NCBI GenBank assembly: GCA_963766725.1
Contig: CAVYBK010000016.1
Location: forward strand, 1 to 15,504
Reading direction: 5' to 3'
Origin: DATEOR01 sp963766725
GTDB lineage: Bacteria > Actinomycetota > Thermoleophilia > Gaiellales > Gaiellaceae
DNA: 15,504 bases
Below, piece by piece: positions 1 to 8,030 of the stretch. The position numbers and the translations under genes are program-made. The notes under the pieces are model-generated. The model had not been told where the DNA came from. It saw only the letters and a list, made by a program, of their open reading frames with translations, and did no database searches. Each line of letters begins with the position of its first letter. Positions within the stretch are counted from its first letter, which is position 1.

Positions 1-353
1 CGCGAAGGTCGTGGCGGCCGATGCGGTTCCCGACGGCTGGCTCGGGCTGGACGTGGGCCCGAAGCACGCGCGAGGCGTTCGCCGCGAAGATCGCGGGGGC
101 GGGAACCGTGTTCTGGAATGGGCCGATGGGCGTCTTCGAGTGGCCCCGGTTTGCGGAGGGGACGGCGGCGGTCGCGCGGGCCGTGGCTGCCGCGGATGGG
201 CACACGGTGGTCGGCGGCGGCGACTCAGTGCGTGCAGTGCAGGAGCTGGGGCTGGCGGAGCGGATCGACTGGGTGTCGACGGGCGGCGGAGCCTCGCTCG
301 AGTTCCTCGAGGGCAAGGAGCTCCCAGGGGTCGTCGCCATCCCGGAGGCCTGA
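1..353 (+). CDS. pgk: Phosphoglycerate kinase, C-terminal part (start outside window, one frameshift)
   Basis: Phosphoglycerate kinase transfers phosphate between 1,3-bisphosphoglycerate and ADP in the cytosolic lower half of glycolysis. Only the C-terminal domain lies here. The bases up to about 64 read AADAVPDGWLGLDVGPK in one frame. From 66 on, TREAFAAKIAGAGTVFWNGP continues in another, followed by the family hallmarks GPMGVFEWPRFAEGT, GGGDSVRA and STGGGASLEFLEGKELPG before TGA. Removing one C at about 65 restores a normal Pgk sequence, so there is a +1 indel. tpiA follows 93 bp downstream and gpmI after that, the usual glycolytic order. Identity is very secure; whether the frameshift is biological or a consensus error cannot be decided here. 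Confidence 0.93.
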   Translation, partial: RRSWRPMRFPTAGSGWTWARSTREAFAAKIAGAGTVFWNGPMGVFEWPRFAEGTAAVARAVAAADGHTVVGGGDSVRAVQELGLAERIDWVSTGGGASLEFLEGKELPGVVAIPEA

Positions 354-446
354 TTTGCACACTTTCGCCTCAGCCCCGTTTCACACACGCGCGCCTTTTC
401 CGAATAGGCTGAAATTGGAGGGAGGCCCGCGGCGGCCCCAGCGAAA

Positions 447-1145
447 ATGCTGATTGCGGGGAACTGGAAGATGTTCAAGGGGCCCTCGGAGACGCGGGCC
501 TTCGCCGATGCCTTCGAGCCTCCGGACGGCGTCGACGTCGTCCTCTGTCCGCCTTTCCCGTCCCTCGCCGCGGCAGTCGACGCCGGCCTCAGCGCCTACG
601 CCCAGAACGTCCACTGGGCGCCCGAGGGAGCGTTCACCGGCGAGGCGTCGGCGCCCATGCTCAACGAGCTCGGCGTGCAGGGCGCCATCGTCGGCCACTC
701 GGAGCGCCGCCGGCTCTTCGGCGAGACGGACGAAACGGTCGCGCGCCGCACGATCGCCGCCCTCGAGCACGGGCTCGGCGTGATCGCCTGCGTCGGGGAG
801 TCCGAGGAGGAGCGGGAAGCCGGCCAGACCGAGCTCGTCCTTCGACTCCAGGTCGAATCGATCCGCGACGCTGTCGGCCCGCACGAGCGGCTGGTCATCG
901 CCTACGAGCCCGTGTGGGCGATCGGCACAGGCAAGACGGCGACGCCGGACCAGGCGCAGGAGGCCCACGCGTTCATCAAGAGCCTCGTCGACGTGCCGGT
1001 GCTCTACGGCGGCTCCGTCAAGCCGGAAAACGCGGACGAGCTCCTGTCCCAGGCCGACGTCGACGGCGCGCTCGTCGGCGGCGCGTCTCTCGAAGTCGAG
1101 TCCTTCACGGCGATTTGCCAGTCGGCAGCCCGTATCCGCTCGTAG
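447..1145 (+). CDS. tpiA: Triosephosphate isomerase
   Basis: Interconverts dihydroxyacetone phosphate and glyceraldehyde 3-phosphate. The 232-residue product opens directly with the conserved MLIAGNWKM, placing the substrate-binding Lys at residue 8. The electrophilic His is in GHSERR (H84), the catalytic base in YEPVWAIGTGK (E154), and the phosphate-binding loop is YGGSVKPEN near the C-terminus. It is slightly shorter than the usual 245-255 residues but all active-site elements are present. The ATG at 447 is chosen because it abuts the AGNWKM strand; a purine-rich GGAGGGAGG at 417-425 is too far upstream to be an ideal ribosome site. It lies between pgk and gpmI and its last 31 bases overlap the gpmI start, so co-transcription is likely. 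Confidence 0.96.
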   Translation: MLIAGNWKMFKGPSETRAFADAFEPPDGVDVVLCPPFPSLAAAVDAGLSAYAQNVHWAPEGAFTGEASAPMLNELGVQGAIVGHSERRRLFGETDETVARRTIAALEHGLGVIACVGESEEEREAGQTELVLRLQVESIRDAVGPHERLVIAYEPVWAIGTGKTATPDQAQEAHAFIKSLVDVPVLYGGSVKPENADELLSQADVDGALVGGASLEVESFTAICQSAARIRS

Positions 1146-2598
1146 CGCTCGTCATCCTCGACGGCTGGGGCTGCGCGCCGCCGGGGCCGGGGAACGCCGT
1201 CGAGCTCGCGGACACGCCCGTCTTCGACGAGCTCTGGCGCCGCTACCCGCACACGACGCTCGAAGCCTCCGGCGAGGCGGTCGGCCTCCCGCGCGGGCAG
1301 ATGGGGAACTCCGAGGTCGGCCATCTCACGATCGGCTCGGGCCGCGTGGTCGACCAGGACTTCATGCGGATCAACCGCTCGATCGAGGGCGGCGACTTCT
1401 TCGAGAACCGGGCGCTCAGGGATGCGTTCCAGCGGGCGAAGGAGCGTGGGACGAACGTCCACCTGCTCGGGCTCGTCTCCTACGGCGGCGTGCACAGCCA
1501 TATCGACCACCTCCGCGCGCTGGTCGAGCTCGCCAGACGCGAAGGAATGGCCGAGCGCACCTTCGTCCACGCCTTCACGGACGGGCGCGACGTCTCGCCG
1601 CACTCCGCGCAGAGCGACCTGGCCGAGCTCGTCAGCGCGGGCATCCGCGTCGTCACGGTCAGCGGGCGCTACTACGCGATGGACCGCGACCAGCGCTGGG
1701 ACCGCACCCACCGCGCGCTGGGTGCCATCGTCGACGGCGAGGGGACCCCGGCGGAGGACGCTGTGGCCGCGGTCGAAGCGAGCTACGAGGCCGGCGTCAC
1801 GGACGAGTTCGTCGAGCCGGTCGTTCTCCCGGGCCCAGGCTCGGCCCGGGGGACGCGGCGATCTTCTTCAACTTCCGCCCGGACCGCGCCCGGCAGCTCA
1901 CCCAGCTCCTGCTCGAACGTCAGTACGACCTCACGACGATGACCCGCTATCGGGACGATTTCGACTGCCCGGTCGCCTTCGAGGAGCATGAGGTCGCGGA
2001 CACCCTCGCGGAGGTGCTCGCGGGACACGGCATCCGGCAGCTCCACCTCGCCGAGACCGAGAAGTACGCCCACGTCACGTACTTCTTCAACGGCGGCCGC
2101 GAGGACGAGTGGGAGGGGGAGACGCGCATCCTCGTCCCGTCGCCGAAGGACGTCGCCACCTATGACCAGAAGCCGGAGATGTCGGCGGCCGAAGTCACAC
2201 GCCGCTTCGAGGAGGAGATCGGCGACGGCTATCGCTTCGCGATCGTCAACTTCGCGAACCCGGACATGGTCGGGCACACCGGCGTGATCCCGGCGGTGAT
2301 CCGAGCGGTCGAGACCGTGGACGCCTGCCTCGGGCGCGTCGTCGCTGCGGTCGAGCAGCTCGGCGGTGTCTGCCTCGTCACCGCCGACCACGGCAACGCC
2401 GAGCAGATGCTCGAGCCGGACGGGACGAGCCCGCACACCGCGCATACGACCAACCCCGTGCCGCTTTTCCTCACGATCGACGGCGCGAAGCTGGCGGACG
2501 GCGGGACGCTCTCCGATCTCGTGCCAACCTGCCTCAATCTGCTCGGAATTCCCCCAAGCGCGGGAATGACCGGGAGGGATCTCGTTACTAACGTGTAA
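1115..2598 (+). CDS. gpmI: 2,3-bisphosphoglycerate-independent phosphoglycerate mutase (frameshifted)
   Basis: Converts 3-phosphoglycerate to 2-phosphoglycerate with two metal ions and a phosphoserine intermediate. The N-terminal half has VILDGWG, the catalytic Ser in GQMGNSEVGH (S66), SYGGVHSHIDH, DGRDVSPHS and GRYYAMDRDQRWDR. The C-terminal half has FFNFRPDRAR, EKYAHVTYFFNGG, NPDMVGHTG, TADHGNAEQM and PHTAHTTNPVP. The halves are in different frames. The switch falls at about 1829-1852 in a CCCGGGCCC...CCCGGGGG tract, where one missing base would join them into about 494 residues, near the usual 510. The TTG at 1115 is the only start just before the first beta-strand and gives a 31-bp overlap with tpiA. 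A true knockout of a central glycolytic gene is unlikely unless another mutase exists elsewhere. Confidence 0.93.
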
Positions 2599-2613
2599 AG
2601 GGGCCGGTATACT
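2585..2613 (+). promoter_or_regulatory. Candidate sigma-70-type promoter for the ECF sigma gene
   Basis: TTACTA (2585-2590) and TATACT (2608-2613) are separated by exactly 17 bp, a good -35/-10 pair in otherwise very GC-rich DNA. A start at about 2620 would leave roughly 28 nt of leader before the GTG of the sigma-factor gene at 2648. The -35 overlaps the last codons of gpmI. Confidence 0.5.
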
Positions 2614-2620
2614 CCGGCCC
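2601..2620 (+). terminator. Perfect 7-bp inverted repeat after gpmI (terminator-like or operator)
   Basis: GGGCCGG (2601-2607) and CCGGCCC (2614-2620) are perfect complements around the 6-nt loop TATACT. It starts 3 bp after the gpmI stop and could end the glycolytic transcript, but there is no T-run. The loop is also the candidate -10 box of the next gene, so the symmetry could instead be an operator. Confidence 0.4.
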
Positions 2621-2647
2621 ACTCAGCGGCCATCCGGACACCTTTCA

Positions 2648-3229
2648 GTGCCTCTGTCACAGCCCGACTTCGACCTCCTGCGCAAAGCGCAGCGTGGCGA
2701 CGAGCGGGCGTTTCGGATCATCGTCGAGACCTACGAGACGCCGGTCTTCAACTACGTCCTTCGCATGGTGGGCGACCGCGCGCTCGCGGAAGACCTCACG
2801 CAGGAGATCTTCCTGCGGATCTACCAGGGCCTCGCCGGCTTTTCGCTCCGCTGCCGCTTCACGACGTGGCTCTTCCAGGTCGCCAAGAACCGCGTGCTCG
2901 ACGAGCTCCGCGCCCGTGAGCGCAAGCCGCAGAGCTTCCTGACCCTGGACGACATGCCGCCGCTCGAGGTCGTCGACGCGCCGCCCGAACGGGTGGAGAC
3001 CATCGACGCAGTCTGGCGCGCGATCGCCGCGCTCAACCCCGACCTCAAGATGGCGCTTCTCTTGCGCGACATCGTCGGCCTCTCGTACACGGAGATCGCC
3101 GACTCCCTCGAGATCACGCTCGCCACCGTCAAGTGGCGGATCTTCAAGGCCCGCGAAGAGGTGCAGCTTGCGCTCGCCCGCGAGGGCGTGACCGTCGAGT
3201 TCGACGCCGAGCGCGCCGCTTCGTCCTAG
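2648..3229 (+). CDS. ECF-type (group IV) RNA polymerase sigma factor
   Basis: A 193-residue product with only sigma regions 2 and 4, the layout of extracytoplasmic-function sigma factors. Region 2 is at about residues 25-92, with the core-binding helix AEDLTQEIFLRIYQGL and the -10-recognition part FTTWLFQVAKNRVLDELRAR. Region 4 is at about 130-180, with the helix-turn-helix LSYTEIADSLEITLATVKWR that reads -35 elements. The start is GTG with no clear Shine-Dalgarno; the promoter-like sequence 35 bp upstream supports it. No anti-sigma gene lies next to it: the following gene is convergent and its stop codon shares four bases with this one. A partner may be encoded elsewhere, or control may be transcriptional. 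Subfamily and regulon cannot be told from this sequence alone. Confidence 0.88.
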   Translation: MPLSQPDFDLLRKAQRGDERAFRIIVETYETPVFNYVLRMVGDRALAEDLTQEIFLRIYQGLAGFSLRCRFTTWLFQVAKNRVLDELRARERKPQSFLTLDDMPPLEVVDAPPERVETIDAVWRAIAALNPDLKMALLLRDIVGLSYTEIADSLEITLATVKWRIFKAREEVQLALAREGVTVEFDAERAASS

Positions 3230-3949
3230 ACGCCTGATTCCAGCCGCAGCGCCAGCGGCTCGGGCAGGCCGCGCTCGCGGATCTCAGCTTGCGTCTTCTC
3301 GACGGGGTACTCGATGCGGCGGTAGACCGCCGTCTGCGCGTCGAAGTCCAGCAGCAGCCAGGCGGCGTGCGGGTTCCCGTCACGCGGCTGGCCGACCGAG
3401 CCGGGGTTGAGTAGCCAGCGCTCGCGGGCGAGGTCGACCTCGGAGCCTTCCTCGCCCAGGGCGAGCATCAGCTCCTCGGCGCCGAAGCGGAGCGCGACGT
3501 GGCTGTGCCCGACGAGCACGAGCGGCTTCTCGGTCGCCTCGAGCGAGAGGAACGCGACCTCGGGCGCGAGCACGTACTCCCAGACCGGGTCACGGGGGCT
3601 CGCGTGGTAGAGCTCCGCGCGGTCGAGCACCGCTGAGGGCGAGAGCGACTCGAGGTAGCGGCGCGGCTCGTCCTCCAGCACCTCGGCCGTCCAGCGTGCG
3701 CTCGACCGCAGCGTCCGGCGAGAAGTCCTCCAGGTCGATGCGACCGAGGACGCCGAGGTCGTGGTTTCCTATCAGGCAGACGTCGGCGCGTTCGGCCACG
3801 AGCGTGCAGCAGCGGTTCGGGCGCGGCCCGTAGCCGACGAGGTCGCCCAGGCACCAGAGCTCGTCGGGCGACTCGGCGTCGATGGAGCGAAGCACGGACT
3901 CGAGCGCATGGAGATTCCCGTGAATGTCGGAGATGACGGCCACTCGCAC
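3226..3949 (-). CDS. YfcE/MJ0936-type metallophosphoesterase (frameshifted)
   Basis: A calcineurin-like phosphoesterase of the small single-domain family that hydrolyses phosphodiesters using two metal ions; the substrate is not predictable. Metal-ligand motifs appear in order: SDIHGN (residues 7-12), GDLVGYGP, GNHD, then GHSH and NPGSVGQPRDG in the C-terminal half. The first part and the second part are in different frames. They join at about 3703, where dropping one base gives SPDAAVSARWTAEVLEDE and a protein of about 240 residues, normal for the family. The start is a GTG at 3949 directly before the first beta-strand. The 5' end overlaps the divergent protease gene and the 3' end overlaps the stop of the sigma gene. 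It is the third single-base indel in the first 4 kb. Confidence 0.85.
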
Positions 3950-5191
3950 GGCAGCCGGACGTTAGCGAAGCGCGCGGGCCTGATCGCCCTCGCGGTGGTC
4001 TGGGTCGTCTCGGGCTTCTTCCTCTGGAGGACGAGCGTGCCGCGCCTCGACATCCCCGACCTCGATCCGCGGAATTACTTCAGCGCCGCGGAGCTTGCGA
4101 AGGCCGACGAGTACCGGCGTGTGAGCCGCGCGCTCCTGCTCGGCTCGCTGGCGGTTCAGCTCCTCGTCCTGGCTCTGCTCGTCTGGAAGGCGCGGCCGCT
4201 CGCCGACGCGCTGGGAGGAATCGGCCGCGGGCGGATCCGCACGGGAATCCTCGTGTCGGCCGCAGTCGTGATCGCGCTCTGGCTGGCGACGCTTCCGCTC
4301 GGCGCGGTCTCCCTGTGGTGGCGGCGGCGCTACGGGCTCTCGACCCAGAGCGCGGCCGGCTGGCTGCGCGACCAGGCGGTGGCCGTAGGCGTGGAATGCC
4401 TGCTGGTCGCCGCCGCGGCGGCGGTCACGCTCGGCCTCGCTGCCTGGCTCGGCCGGTCGTGGTGGCTCGCCGCTGCGCCGCTCTTCGTCCTCGCAGGAGT
4501 CCTCTACTTCATCGCCCAGCCGCTCGTGATCCAGCCGCTCTTCAACAGGTTCCACCCACTCGATGACCAGCGGCTTACCGCGGAGATCAAGGAGCTGGGC
4601 GCGAAGGAGGGCGTGACCGTGGACAAGGTGCTCGTCGCGGACGCGAGCCGGAGGACGACGACCGCGAACGCGTACGTCTCCGGCCTCGGGCCGACGAAGC
4701 GCGTCGTCTTCTACGACACGATGCTGGACGGCCGCTTCTCTCCGCCCGAGCTCGAGTCCGTCGCCGCGCACGAGCTCGGCCATGTCGCCAGGAGCCACAT
4801 CTGGAAGGGGCTCGGCTGGTTCGCCCTCATCGCGATCCCCGGCGTCTTCCTCGTCTGGTGGTTCACCGAGCGGCGCGGCGGCCTACCGGACCCGCGGCTC
4901 GTGCCGCTCGCGATCGCGGTCGCGCTCGTCTACTCGCTCCTCGTCTCTCCGTTCGGGAATCTCGTCTCCCGCCGCTACGAAGCCGAGGCCGACTGGATGG
5001 CGCTCACCGCGACGAACGACCCCAAGAGCTTCATCGACCTCGAGAAGCAGCTGACGGTCACGTCGCTCGGCGACCCGGACCCGCCGGCCTGGTCGAATCT
5101 CCTCTTCGGGACGCATCCCACCCCGATGAAGCGCATCGGGATGGCTGACGCGTTCAGGACTCGGGAGAGCCCTGCTCCGGCAGGTTCCTGA
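3920..5191 (+). CDS. M48 family membrane metalloprotease (STE24/CAAX prenyl protease 1-like)
   Basis: An integral-membrane zinc peptidase of about 423 residues. A first hydrophobic segment lies at about residues 20-40 (AGLIALAVVWVVSGFFLW), followed by at least three more before the catalytic domain. The zinc motif HELGH is at residues 284-288 and the third ligand Glu in YEAEAD at about 354. A further membrane segment (GWFALIAIPGVFLVWWF) follows HELGH, as in STE24. The start is uncertain. GTG 3920 is preferred because it keeps the first membrane helix and limits overlap with the divergent phosphoesterase to 30 bp; an ATG at 3908 is possible. The 3' end overlaps the convergent small gene by 38 bp. 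In bacteria this family is linked to membrane-protein quality control; the substrate here is unknown. Confidence 0.88.
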   Translation: MNVGDDGHSHGSRTLAKRAGLIALAVVWVVSGFFLWRTSVPRLDIPDLDPRNYFSAAELAKADEYRRVSRALLLGSLAVQLLVLALLVWKARPLADALGGIGRGRIRTGILVSAAVVIALWLATLPLGAVSLWWRRRYGLSTQSAAGWLRDQAVAVGVECLLVAAAAAVTLGLAAWLGRSWWLAAAPLFVLAGVLYFIAQPLVIQPLFNRFHPLDDQRLTAEIKELGAKEGVTVDKVLVADASRRTTTANAYVSGLGPTKRVVFYDTMLDGRFSPPELESVAAHELGHVARSHIWKGLGWFALIAIPGVFLVWWFTERRGGLPDPRLVPLAIAVALVYSLLVSPFGNLVSRRYEAEADWMALTATNDPKSFIDLEKQLTVTSLGDPDPPAWSNLLFGTHPTPMKRIGMADAFRTRESPAPAGS

Positions 5192-5450
5192 TCCCCTCGC
5201 GCGTCGACCACTTCGACCAGCTGTCGTTCATCGCGTCGATCAGCTCGCGCATGAAGCGCGGAGACATGTTGATGCGGGCGACGACGACGCCGGGCACGTC
5301 TCCCTCCTCGACCTCGTGGTCGATGCGGGCGAACGTGAGCGTGAACTCGTAGTCGGAGAAGCTGACGTTGGCGAAGTTCGCGTAGACACCAGCCAGGTTC
5401 TCCGGGTCGAGGTGGATGTTGAGCTGACGCTCCTGGGACTCCTCGTCCAC
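5154..5450 (-). CDS. DUF3467-like small protein of unknown function
   Basis: A 98-residue protein with the pattern LNIHLDPENLAGVYANFANV, YEFTLTFARID, VVVARINMSPRFMRELIDAM and a C-terminal GIRNLPE, which resembles the DUF3467 family. Function is unknown. It is predicted soluble, with no signal peptide or membrane segment. GTG 5450 is chosen as the start because upstream in-frame codons (MRLYRRA) do not look like the family and would run into argS. It is divergent from argS with only 19 bp between start codons, and its 3' end overlaps the protease gene by 38 bp. Confidence 0.78.
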   Translation of the reverse strand: MDEESQERQLNIHLDPENLAGVYANFANVSFSDYEFTLTFARIDHEVEEGDVPGVVVARINMSPRFMRELIDAMNDSWSKWSTREGIRNLPEQGSPES

Positions 5451-5469
5451 GGCTCTACGATATAGCCGC
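5451..5469. promoter_or_regulatory. Very short divergent intergenic region between the DUF3467 gene and argS
   Basis: Only 19 bp separate the two divergent starts. It holds the AT-rich core TACGATATAG, which can be read as a -10 box TACGAT (5456-5461) toward argS and TATATC (5459-5464) toward the small gene. Both would give leaderless or nearly leaderless messages. No convincing -35 is seen, so this is tentative. Confidence 0.3.
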
Positions 5470-6984
5470 ATGACGGCCAAGGCGATCGCAAGGCTCGAAC
5501 GCGGGCTCGAGGACGAGCTCGGGGTCCCCGTGGCGCTCGAGCGCCCGTCGAACCCCGAGCACGGCGACTACGCGACGAACGCGGCCATGCGCGCCGCACC
5601 GATGAAGCGCAAGCTGCCGATGGAGATCGCCGAAGAGCTCCGTGTCGTGGCAAGCGGCCTGCCGGGGGTGAAAGACGCCGCCGTCGCCCCGCCCGGCTTC
5701 GTCAACCTTCAGCTCGACCCGGCCTGGTACGGCGAGGCTCTCGGGGAGATCCTCGCGGCGGGCGCGGACTACGGTGCCGGCTCCGCCGCCGAGCCCGAGA
5801 AGGTGCAGGTGGAGTTCGTCTCGGCGAACCCCACGGGGCCGCTGACGGTCGCCTCAGCGCGGAACGCGGCCTACGGAGATTCCGTCGCCCGCCTGCTCGA
5901 CTTCGCGGGCAACACGGTCGAGCGCGAGTTCTACGTCAACGACGGCGGCGCGCAGATCGACCTCTTCCACCAGTCGGTCGACGCGAGGCGCAGGGGGGAG
6001 GAGCCGCCGCCCGACGGCTACCAGGGGGATTACGTGGGCGAGCTGGCCGAGCTCGACAGCGACCCGGTGAAGGTGATGGAGGAGCGCATCCGCGAGACAC
6101 TCGAGCGCTTCCGCGTGCACATGGACCTCTGGGTGCACCAGAGCGAGATGGAGCCGCTCGTCGAGGAGGCGCTCGCCGAGATCGAGCTCTACGAGAAGGA
6201 AGGAGCGCGCTGGCTCCCGACGACCGGGTGGGGGGACGACAAGGACCGCGTGGTCCTCCGCTCCGACGGGCGGCCCACGTATTTCGCGGTCGACGTCCCG
6301 CACATGCGTCTGAAGTGGAACCGGGGGCACGAGCGGCTCATCTACGTGCTCGGGGCCGATCATCACGGCTACATCGCGAGGCTGAAGGCAATCGCGGGCG
6401 CTCTCGGGCGCGACCCGGACCAGGTGGAGATCCTCATCTACCAGCTCGTCCACGTGACCGAGGGTGGCCAGGCGCGCAAGGTCTCGAAGCGACGGGGGGA
6501 CGTCGTCTTCCTCGACGAGCTCCTCGACGAGATCGGTGTCGACGCGGCCCGCTGGCACCTGCTCTCGCGTGGCCACGAGCAGGCGATGGACATCGACGTC
6601 GACCTCGCGCGCGAACGCACCGAGAAGAACCCGGTCTACTACGTGCAGTACGCGCACGCCCGGATCGCGGGCATCCTGCGCAACGCGAAGGGGAGGCCGT
6701 CCTCGCCGGAACCCGTCGGCCAGGTCGCGCCGGCGGAGCGCGAGTTGGTCAAGCGTCTCGCCGAATTCCCCACGGTTGTCGCCGAGGCGACCGAGCGGCG
6801 TGGCCCGCACGCTCTCCCGACGTACGCCATCCGCGTCGCCGACGACTTCCACCGCTTCTACCACGACCATCGCGTGCTCGAGAGCGAAGAGGAGCCTTTC
6901 CGCCTCGCACTCTGCAACGCAACCGCGTCCGTGATCGCCCGCGCGCTCGACCTCATTGGGGTCGAAGCACCCGAGCGGATGTAG
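5470..6984 (+). CDS. argS: Arginyl-tRNA synthetase with divergent HIGH motif
   Basis: Class I synthetase that charges tRNA-Arg. The 504-residue product is somewhat short but complete. It has an N-terminal Add1-like domain (about 1-85; EHGDYATNAAM), the catalytic domain with SANPTGP (118-124) and FYVNDGGAQ, the insert with GDDKDRVVLRSDGRPTYFA, a KMSKS-like loop KVSKRRG (337-343), and the anticodon-binding DALR domain (about 385-504) starting at YVQYAHARIAGILR. The canonical H-V-G-H after SANPTGPL is replaced by T-V-A-S (residues 126-129), so both histidines of the class I signature are missing. The rest is so typical that an arginyl-tRNA synthetase is still the only reasonable call. It is probably read from a leaderless message. 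glpX follows after 10 bp and may be co-transcribed. Confidence 0.95.
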   Translation: MTAKAIARLERGLEDELGVPVALERPSNPEHGDYATNAAMRAAPMKRKLPMEIAEELRVVASGLPGVKDAAVAPPGFVNLQLDPAWYGEALGEILAAGADYGAGSAAEPEKVQVEFVSANPTGPLTVASARNAAYGDSVARLLDFAGNTVEREFYVNDGGAQIDLFHQSVDARRRGEEPPPDGYQGDYVGELAELDSDPVKVMEERIRETLERFRVHMDLWVHQSEMEPLVEEALAEIELYEKEGARWLPTTGWGDDKDRVVLRSDGRPTYFAVDVPHMRLKWNRGHERLIYVLGADHHGYIARLKAIAGALGRDPDQVEILIYQLVHVTEGGQARKVSKRRGDVVFLDELLDEIGVDAARWHLLSRGHEQAMDIDVDLARERTEKNPVYYVQYAHARIAGILRNAKGRPSSPEPVGQVAPAERELVKRLAEFPTVVAEATERRGPHALPTYAIRVADDFHRFYHDHRVLESEEEPFRLALCNATASVIARALDLIGVEAPERM

Positions 6985-6994
6985 ATTCCCCGCC

Positions 6995-7993
6995 ATGGCC
7001 GGCGGGAAAGGAGTCGCACCGGACCGGAATCTCGCGCTCGAGCTCGTGCGCGTGACCGAGGCTGGCGCGCTCAGCTGCGCCCGCTGGGTCGGTCGCGGCG
7101 ACAAGGAGGCAGCCGACCAGGCCGCCGTCGACGCCATGCGCGCGATGCTCGACACGGTGGCCATGAAGGGCGTCGTCGTCATCGGCGAGGGGGAGAAGGA
7201 CGAGGCGCCTATGCTCTTCAACGGCGAGGAGGTCGGGAACGGCAACCCGCCCGAAGTCGACGTGGCGGTCGATCCGCTCGAGGGCACCCGCCTCACATCC
7301 GTGGGACAGCCAAATGCGATTGCGGTCATCGCCGTCGCGGAGCGCGGAACGATGTTCTTCCCGGGCGCCGCGGTGTACATGGACAAGATCGCGGCCGGAG
7401 CCGAGGTCGCGGACGCGATCGACATCACCGCCACGCCTCAGGAGAACGTCGCGCGCGCGGCCGAGGCGAAGGGCGTCAAGCCGACCGACATCACCGTCGT
7501 CGTCCTCGACCGCGACCGGAACGCCGATCTCATCTCCGGCCTGCGCGACGCGGGCGCCAAGGTCAACCTGATCACGGACGGCGACGTCGCTCCCGCGATC
7601 GCCGCCGCGCGACAGGGCTCGGTCGTCGACCTGATGATGGGGATCGGCGGCACTCCCGAGGGCGTGATCGCGGCCGCGGCGGTCAAGTGCCTCGGCGGCG
7701 CGGTGCAGGGGAAGCTCTGGCCGCGCACCGACGAGGAGCGGCAGTCGCTTCTCGACGACGGCTTCGACCTCGACAAGGTGCTGACCACCGACGACCTCGT
7801 CGCCGGAGACGACGTCTTCGTTGCGGCGACCGGCGTCACCGACGGCGCGCTCCTCAACGGCGTTCGCCTCTCTCGCGACGGCGCTGTCACGGACTCGATC
7901 GTCATGCGCTCGCGCTCCGGCACGGTACGCCGCATCGAGGCGTACCACCATCTCGAGAAGCTCACGCGGTTTTCAGGCCGCGAGTACCGCTAA
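6995..7993 (+). CDS. glpX: Class II fructose-1,6-bisphosphatase (GlpX type)
   Basis: Hydrolyses fructose 1,6-bisphosphate to fructose 6-phosphate, the committed step of gluconeogenesis. It is the standard fructose-bisphosphatase of actinobacteria. The 332-residue protein has the metal-binding GEGEKDEAPM (residues 64-73), DPLEGT (93-98), the substrate-loop region IGGTPEG (217-223) and the C-terminal HLEKLTRF. ATG 6995 fits the usual N-terminus PDRNLALELVRVTEAGALSC; a start 39 bases upstream would overlap argS and add unconserved residues. It sits 10 bp after argS with no obvious ribosome site, and the lipoprotein gene follows at 37 bp. Together with the aldolase less than 1 kb away it gives both steps that make fructose 6-phosphate from triose phosphates. 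Confidence 0.95.
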   Translation: MAGGKGVAPDRNLALELVRVTEAGALSCARWVGRGDKEAADQAAVDAMRAMLDTVAMKGVVVIGEGEKDEAPMLFNGEEVGNGNPPEVDVAVDPLEGTRLTSVGQPNAIAVIAVAERGTMFFPGAAVYMDKIAAGAEVADAIDITATPQENVARAAEAKGVKPTDITVVVLDRDRNADLISGLRDAGAKVNLITDGDVAPAIAAARQGSVVDLMMGIGGTPEGVIAAAAVKCLGGAVQGKLWPRTDEERQSLLDDGFDLDKVLTTDDLVAGDDVFVAATGVTDGALLNGVRLSRDGAVTDSIVMRSRSGTVRRIEAYHHLEKLTRFSGREYR

Positions 7994-8030
7994 CTTCGCG
8001 CCGCGCTTACCGTCAGTAGTAAAAGACGTT

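Noticed and set aside
1829..1852. Programmed ribosomal frameshifting in gpmI
   Set aside because: No stimulatory structure or known precedent in this family. Two other unrelated genes nearby have the same kind of defect, so indel errors are simpler.
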